From: Flavobacteriaceae bacterium
GTDB taxonomy: Bacteria; Bacteroidota; Bacteroidia; Flavobacteriales; Flavobacteriaceae
NCBI GenBank assembly: GCA_019752245.1
Contig: JAIEMH010000389.1
Location: 1 to 7,480 of the forward strand
Direction: 5' to 3'
DNA length: 7,480 nt
Shown here: positions 5,270 through 7,480 of the stretch, piece after piece
Layout: each line of letters opens with the position of its first letter
Numbering within the stretch: position 1 is the first letter of the stretch
Translations under genes and position numbers: made by a program
The notes under the pieces: generated by a model
What the model saw: the letters and a program-made list of their open reading frames with translations, nothing else
The model's database searches: none
What the model was told of the DNA's origin: nothing

Positions 5270-5878
5270 TTATTTCTCTAATGCATATCTTCTTGCAACT
5301 TCCGTCCAATTGATAACATTAAAAAATGCTTCAATATAATCTGGACGACGGTTTTGATAATGTAAGTAATAAGCATGTTCCCAAACGTCCATTGCTAAAA
5401 TTGGAGTTCCACCGCAACCAACTTCCGGCATCAACGGATTGTCTTGGTTTGGAGTTCCGCAAACGTCAAGTTCGCCACCTTTTTTAACACAAAGCCAAGC
5501 CCAACCACTTCCAAATTGAGTTGCTCCAGCTTTTGCAAAACGCGCTTTAAATTCGTCAAATGATTTAAAATCTCTCTCAATTGCTTCAAGCAATTCACCA
5601 GTTGGCAAACCACCACCATCAGGTGACATTACGGTCCAAAACAAATTGTGATTATAAAAACCACCACCATTATTTCTAACAGCAGCATTTTTCTTATCAA
5701 GATTTATTAAAATATTCTCTATCGTTAAACCTTCCAATTCTGTTCCAGCTACTGCCGCATTCAAGTTGGTAGTATAAGCGTTGTGGTGTTTAGAATGATG
5801 AATTTCCATCGTTCTAGCGTCAATATGTGGTTCTAAAGCGTCATACGCATAAGGTAATTGTGGTAATTCAAAAGCCAT
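5270..5878 (-). CDS. sod: Iron/manganese superoxide dismutase
   Basis: Converts superoxide to hydrogen peroxide and oxygen. No signal peptide is present, so it is cytoplasmic. The 202 residues match the family length. All four metal ligands are visible: His27 in MEIHHSKHH, His77 in FYNHNLFW, and Asp164 and His168 in DVWEHAYY. The active-site glutamine appears at residue 145 in TPNQDNPL, the position used by manganese enzymes, and the iron-type glutamine before the second histidine is absent (GGGFYNH instead). A manganese or metal-flexible enzyme is therefore more likely than a strict iron enzyme, though Bacteroidota enzymes are known to vary. ATG 5878 is chosen because the conserved FELPQLPYAYDALEPHI begins at residue 3. 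It is convergent with the PurF-like gene and divergent from the GNAT gene. Confidence 0.97.
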   Translation of the reverse strand: MAFELPQLPYAYDALEPHIDARTMEIHHSKHHNAYTTNLNAAVAGTELEGLTIENILINLDKKNAAVRNNGGGFYNHNLFWTVMSPDGGGLPTGELLEAIERDFKSFDEFKARFAKAGATQFGSGWAWLCVKKGGELDVCGTPNQDNPLMPEVGCGGTPILAMDVWEHAYYLHYQNRRPDYIEAFFNVINWTEVARRYALEK

Positions 5879-5915
5879 AGTATATTTATTTTAAAAGATT
5901 ATTAATATGTGAATT

Positions 5916-5923
5916 CAAAGTTA
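5916..5923 (-). promoter_or_regulatory. sod promoter (-7 element)
   Basis: The minus strand reads TAACTTTG, an exact TAnnTTTG match about 38 bases upstream of the sod ATG. The nearest TTG upstream (plus-strand CAA at 5950-5952) is 26 bases away, longer than the 20 seen at the two best promoters here, so the -33 element is doubtful. Confidence 0.55.
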
Positions 5924-6010
5924 TAAATTTAACTTCTAAAAATGTTACACAATTACGTTATAATTTTATTAAATCCTTTTAAAAGCCATTTCCAGTTTTC
6001 CACTATGTCT

Positions 6011-6053
6011 TTTTCATTTGTTGCCTGAGGCACTCGAAGGCAACAAATGAAAA
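6011..6053. repeat. Long perfect inverted repeat between sod and the GNAT gene
   Basis: TTTTCATTTGTTGCC (6011-6025) and GGCAACAAATGAAAA (6039-6053) are perfect 15-bp arms around a 13-base loop, TGAGGCACTCGAA. The loop has further symmetry: GAG-GCA-CTC, and GCCTGAGGC overlapping the left arm. It lies upstream of both divergent genes, so a terminator is not expected, and no T-run directly follows either arm. It may be a large operator, a cruciform-forming site or a dispersed palindromic element. Confidence 0.9.
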
Positions 6054-6098
6054 TAATTTTTTAGTGAAGTAATCTGGGCTAACACCATCGCAACAACA

Positions 6099-6620
6099 AT
6101 GAATTTCGATCTACAACCATCACATCTGCAAAATCAGTTACTAAAACTAATTCCGCTTCAAGAAACAGATTTTGAAGAATTATATACGGTAGCCAACGAC
6201 GAATTACTTTGGGAACAGCATCCCAATAAGTTAAGATATCAAAAACCAGTTTTCCAAAACTTTTTTGAAGGTGCAATCGAGTCAAAAGGAGCATTTTTCA
6301 TAAGAGAAGCAACAACCAACGAACCTATTGGCAGTAGCCGATTTTATGATTATAATCCAGAAACCAATTCTGTACTAATAGGGTACACTTTTATTGGAAG
6401 AAAATTTTGGGGAAATGGTTACAACAAAGCATTGAAAAAGCTCATGATGGATTATGCATTTCAATACGTTGATACCATTTATTTTCACATTGGCGCCAAC
6501 AACATTCGCTCTCAAAAAGCAATGGAGAAAATAGGTGGAATAAAAATTGACGAATTTGAAGTAGAATATTACGGAGAAGAAAGTAAATTGAATTATATTT
6601 ATCAGATTAATAAAAATTAA
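6099..6620 (+). CDS. GNAT-family N-acetyltransferase (RimJ/RimL-like)
   Basis: Acetyl-CoA-dependent acetyltransferase; the target cannot be told from sequence. The 173 residues make one GNAT domain. It opens with the RimJ/RimL-type start LLKLIPLQETDFEELY (14-29). The acetyl-CoA pyrophosphate-binding loop is RKFWGNGY (101-108), after the strand IGYTFI, and is followed by the helix NKALKKLMMDYAF. Motif B reads GANNIRSQKAMEKIGG (132-147), the usual Asn-x-x-Ser pattern. ATG 6099 follows an A/C-rich leader typical of this DNA; only a poor -7 match (TAATCTGG, 6070-6077) lies upstream. Its stop codon TAA abuts the ATG of the helicase gene, which suggests co-transcription and perhaps translational coupling. 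Confidence 0.9.
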   Translation: MNFDLQPSHLQNQLLKLIPLQETDFEELYTVANDELLWEQHPNKLRYQKPVFQNFFEGAIESKGAFFIREATTNEPIGSSRFYDYNPETNSVLIGYTFIGRKFWGNGYNKALKKLMMDYAFQYVDTIYFHIGANNIRSQKAMEKIGGIKIDEFEVEYYGEESKLNYIYQINKN

Positions 6621-7480
6621 ATGCAAAAGCCAGCTTTCTCTATATACGACGCATCCGCAGGTTCAGGAAAAACCTATACTTTGGTGAAAGAATACCTAAA
6701 AATTATTCTCTTATCCAATAAAAATGACGCTTACAGAAACATTCTTGCCATTACGTTTACCAACAAAGCGGTGCACGAAATGAAAAGCCGCGTTGTAGAA
6801 AGTCTGTCCGAGTTTTCTAAAGATGTTCCATCTGAAAAAGCATTGCAATTGATGCACGATATTCTCAAAGAAATCAATGAAGATCTTGAAGAAAAAGCAC
6901 ATTGGAACCCAAAAAGGATTCAAGTCAAAGCCAAAAGCATCATTAAAAACCTAATTCACAATTATGCAGCTTTTGATATTTCTACTATAGATAAATTCAC
7001 ACACAAAGTCATTCGGGCTTTCGCACACGATTTAAATTTACCCATAACTTTCGAAGTTTCTCTTGACACCGAAAATCTTTTAACCGAAGCTGTTGACGCC
7101 ATTATTGCGCAAGCTGGAGAAGATGCAACGCTGACCAATTTACTAGTAGATTTTACAATGGAAAAAACCGACGACGATAAAAGTTGGGACGTTTCAAGAG
7201 AAATTATGGATACTGGAAGGTTGATTTTAAACGAAAACAATCGTGAAGAAATTACGCATTTCAACAATAAAACCATTGCCGAATTTGTAGAAATCAAAAA
7301 CAAACTCGGTGAACTTACCAAACAAATTGAAGTCGAAACGGTACATTTGGCAACAGAATCTTTAAAATTAATCGAAAAAAACGGAATCGACTTAAAGTCG
7401 TTTTCTGCTGGACATTTTCCAAAACACTTGGTAAGTATTCAAGAAGGAAAATTCAATCCAAATAATAAAACCTATCACGA
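6621..7480 (+). CDS. UvrD/AddA-like helicase-nuclease, N-terminal part (runs off the window)
   Basis: Start of a superfamily 1A DNA helicase; 286 codons are visible with no stop before the window ends. Walker A is ASAGSGKTYTL (11-21, with Lys17 and Thr18). Motif Ia is ILAITFTNKAVHEMKSR (41-57). DISTIDKF (119-126) matches the motif Ic/TIHSF position. The rest is a helical insertion without strong motifs. The ASAGSGKT form and the long insertion after motif Ic resemble AddA/RecB-type subunits that resect double-strand breaks for recombination more than UvrD or Rep. Such proteins in Bacteroidota usually run to about 1,000 residues with a C-terminal nuclease domain, which would lie beyond the edge. 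ATG 6621 directly follows the GNAT stop with no spacing and fits the Walker A position near the N-terminus. Confidence 0.92.
   Translation, partial: MQKPAFSIYDASAGSGKTYTLVKEYLKIILLSNKNDAYRNILAITFTNKAVHEMKSRVVESLSEFSKDVPSEKALQLMHDILKEINEDLEEKAHWNPKRIQVKAKSIIKNLIHNYAAFDISTIDKFTHKVIRAFAHDLNLPITFEVSLDTENLLTEAVDAIIAQAGEDATLTNLLVDFTMEKTDDDKSWDVSREIMDTGRLILNENNREEITHFNNKTIAEFVEIKNKLGELTKQIEVETVHLATESLKLIEKNGIDLKSFSAGHFPKHLVSIQEGKFNPNNKTYH

Noticed and set aside
6011..6053. Intrinsic terminator
   Set aside because: It lies upstream of two divergent genes, and neither strand has a T-run directly after the stem (AAAATAA intervenes on the plus strand).
1..7480. Defence system, prophage or other accessory island
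   Set aside because: Apart from the small RNA pair and unexplained repeats, every gene is a recognisable housekeeping family. The helicase fragment fits AddA-type recombination rather than a defence cassette, given what is visible.

Overview
The window looks like a chromosomal segment of a member of the Bacteroidota, most likely a flavobacterium. Three things point there: AT-rich DNA with A/T-rich leaders lacking Shine-Dalgarno sequences, several exact matches to the Bacteroidota -7 promoter element TAnnTTTG, and housekeeping proteins of flavobacterial type. This is a judgement from pattern and protein character, not from a database search.

Layout. Bases 1-216 hold little: perhaps the last codons of an upstream gene, a short inverted repeat and the terminator of acpP. 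acpP (minus, 217-453) is divergent from purN (plus, 630-1190), which is followed by rnhA (1231-1710). A spacer with an 11-bp tandem repeat and a very good promoter leads into a PfkB-family sugar kinase (1898-2824), which ends in a strong terminator. Next, with its own promoter, is a 632-codon PurF-family amidophosphoribosyltransferase (2955-4853). The 416-bp gap 4854-5269 has no protein gene but holds two tandem copies of a small promoter-RNA-terminator unit. A perfect 12-bp hairpin then serves as terminator of a superoxide dismutase gene (minus, 5270-5878). A divergent spacer containing a 15-bp perfect inverted repeat precedes a GNAT acetyltransferase (6099-6620). Abutting it with no spacing is the start of a UvrD/AddA-like helicase gene that runs off the end of the window.

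How they fit together. Most genes are core metabolism and maintenance: fatty-acid carrier (acpP), purine synthesis (purN and the PurF-like enzyme, with a sugar kinase between), RNA/DNA hybrid removal (rnhA), superoxide defence (sod) and recombinational repair (helicase). There is no phage, insertion sequence, CRISPR array or recognisable defence island.

The most interesting element is the pair of small RNA loci at about 4943-5013 and 5128-5200. They share a 39-bp core (37 of 39 identical), each has its own exact -7 box, and each ends in a terminator whose stem differs completely in sequence while keeping a GAAA tetraloop. That pattern is what conserved RNA genes look like. Secondary points of interest are the long inverted repeat at 6011-6053, an inverted repeat overlapping the promoter of the PurF-like gene, the unusual glutaminase loop of that protein, and a terminator where fabF would normally follow acpP.
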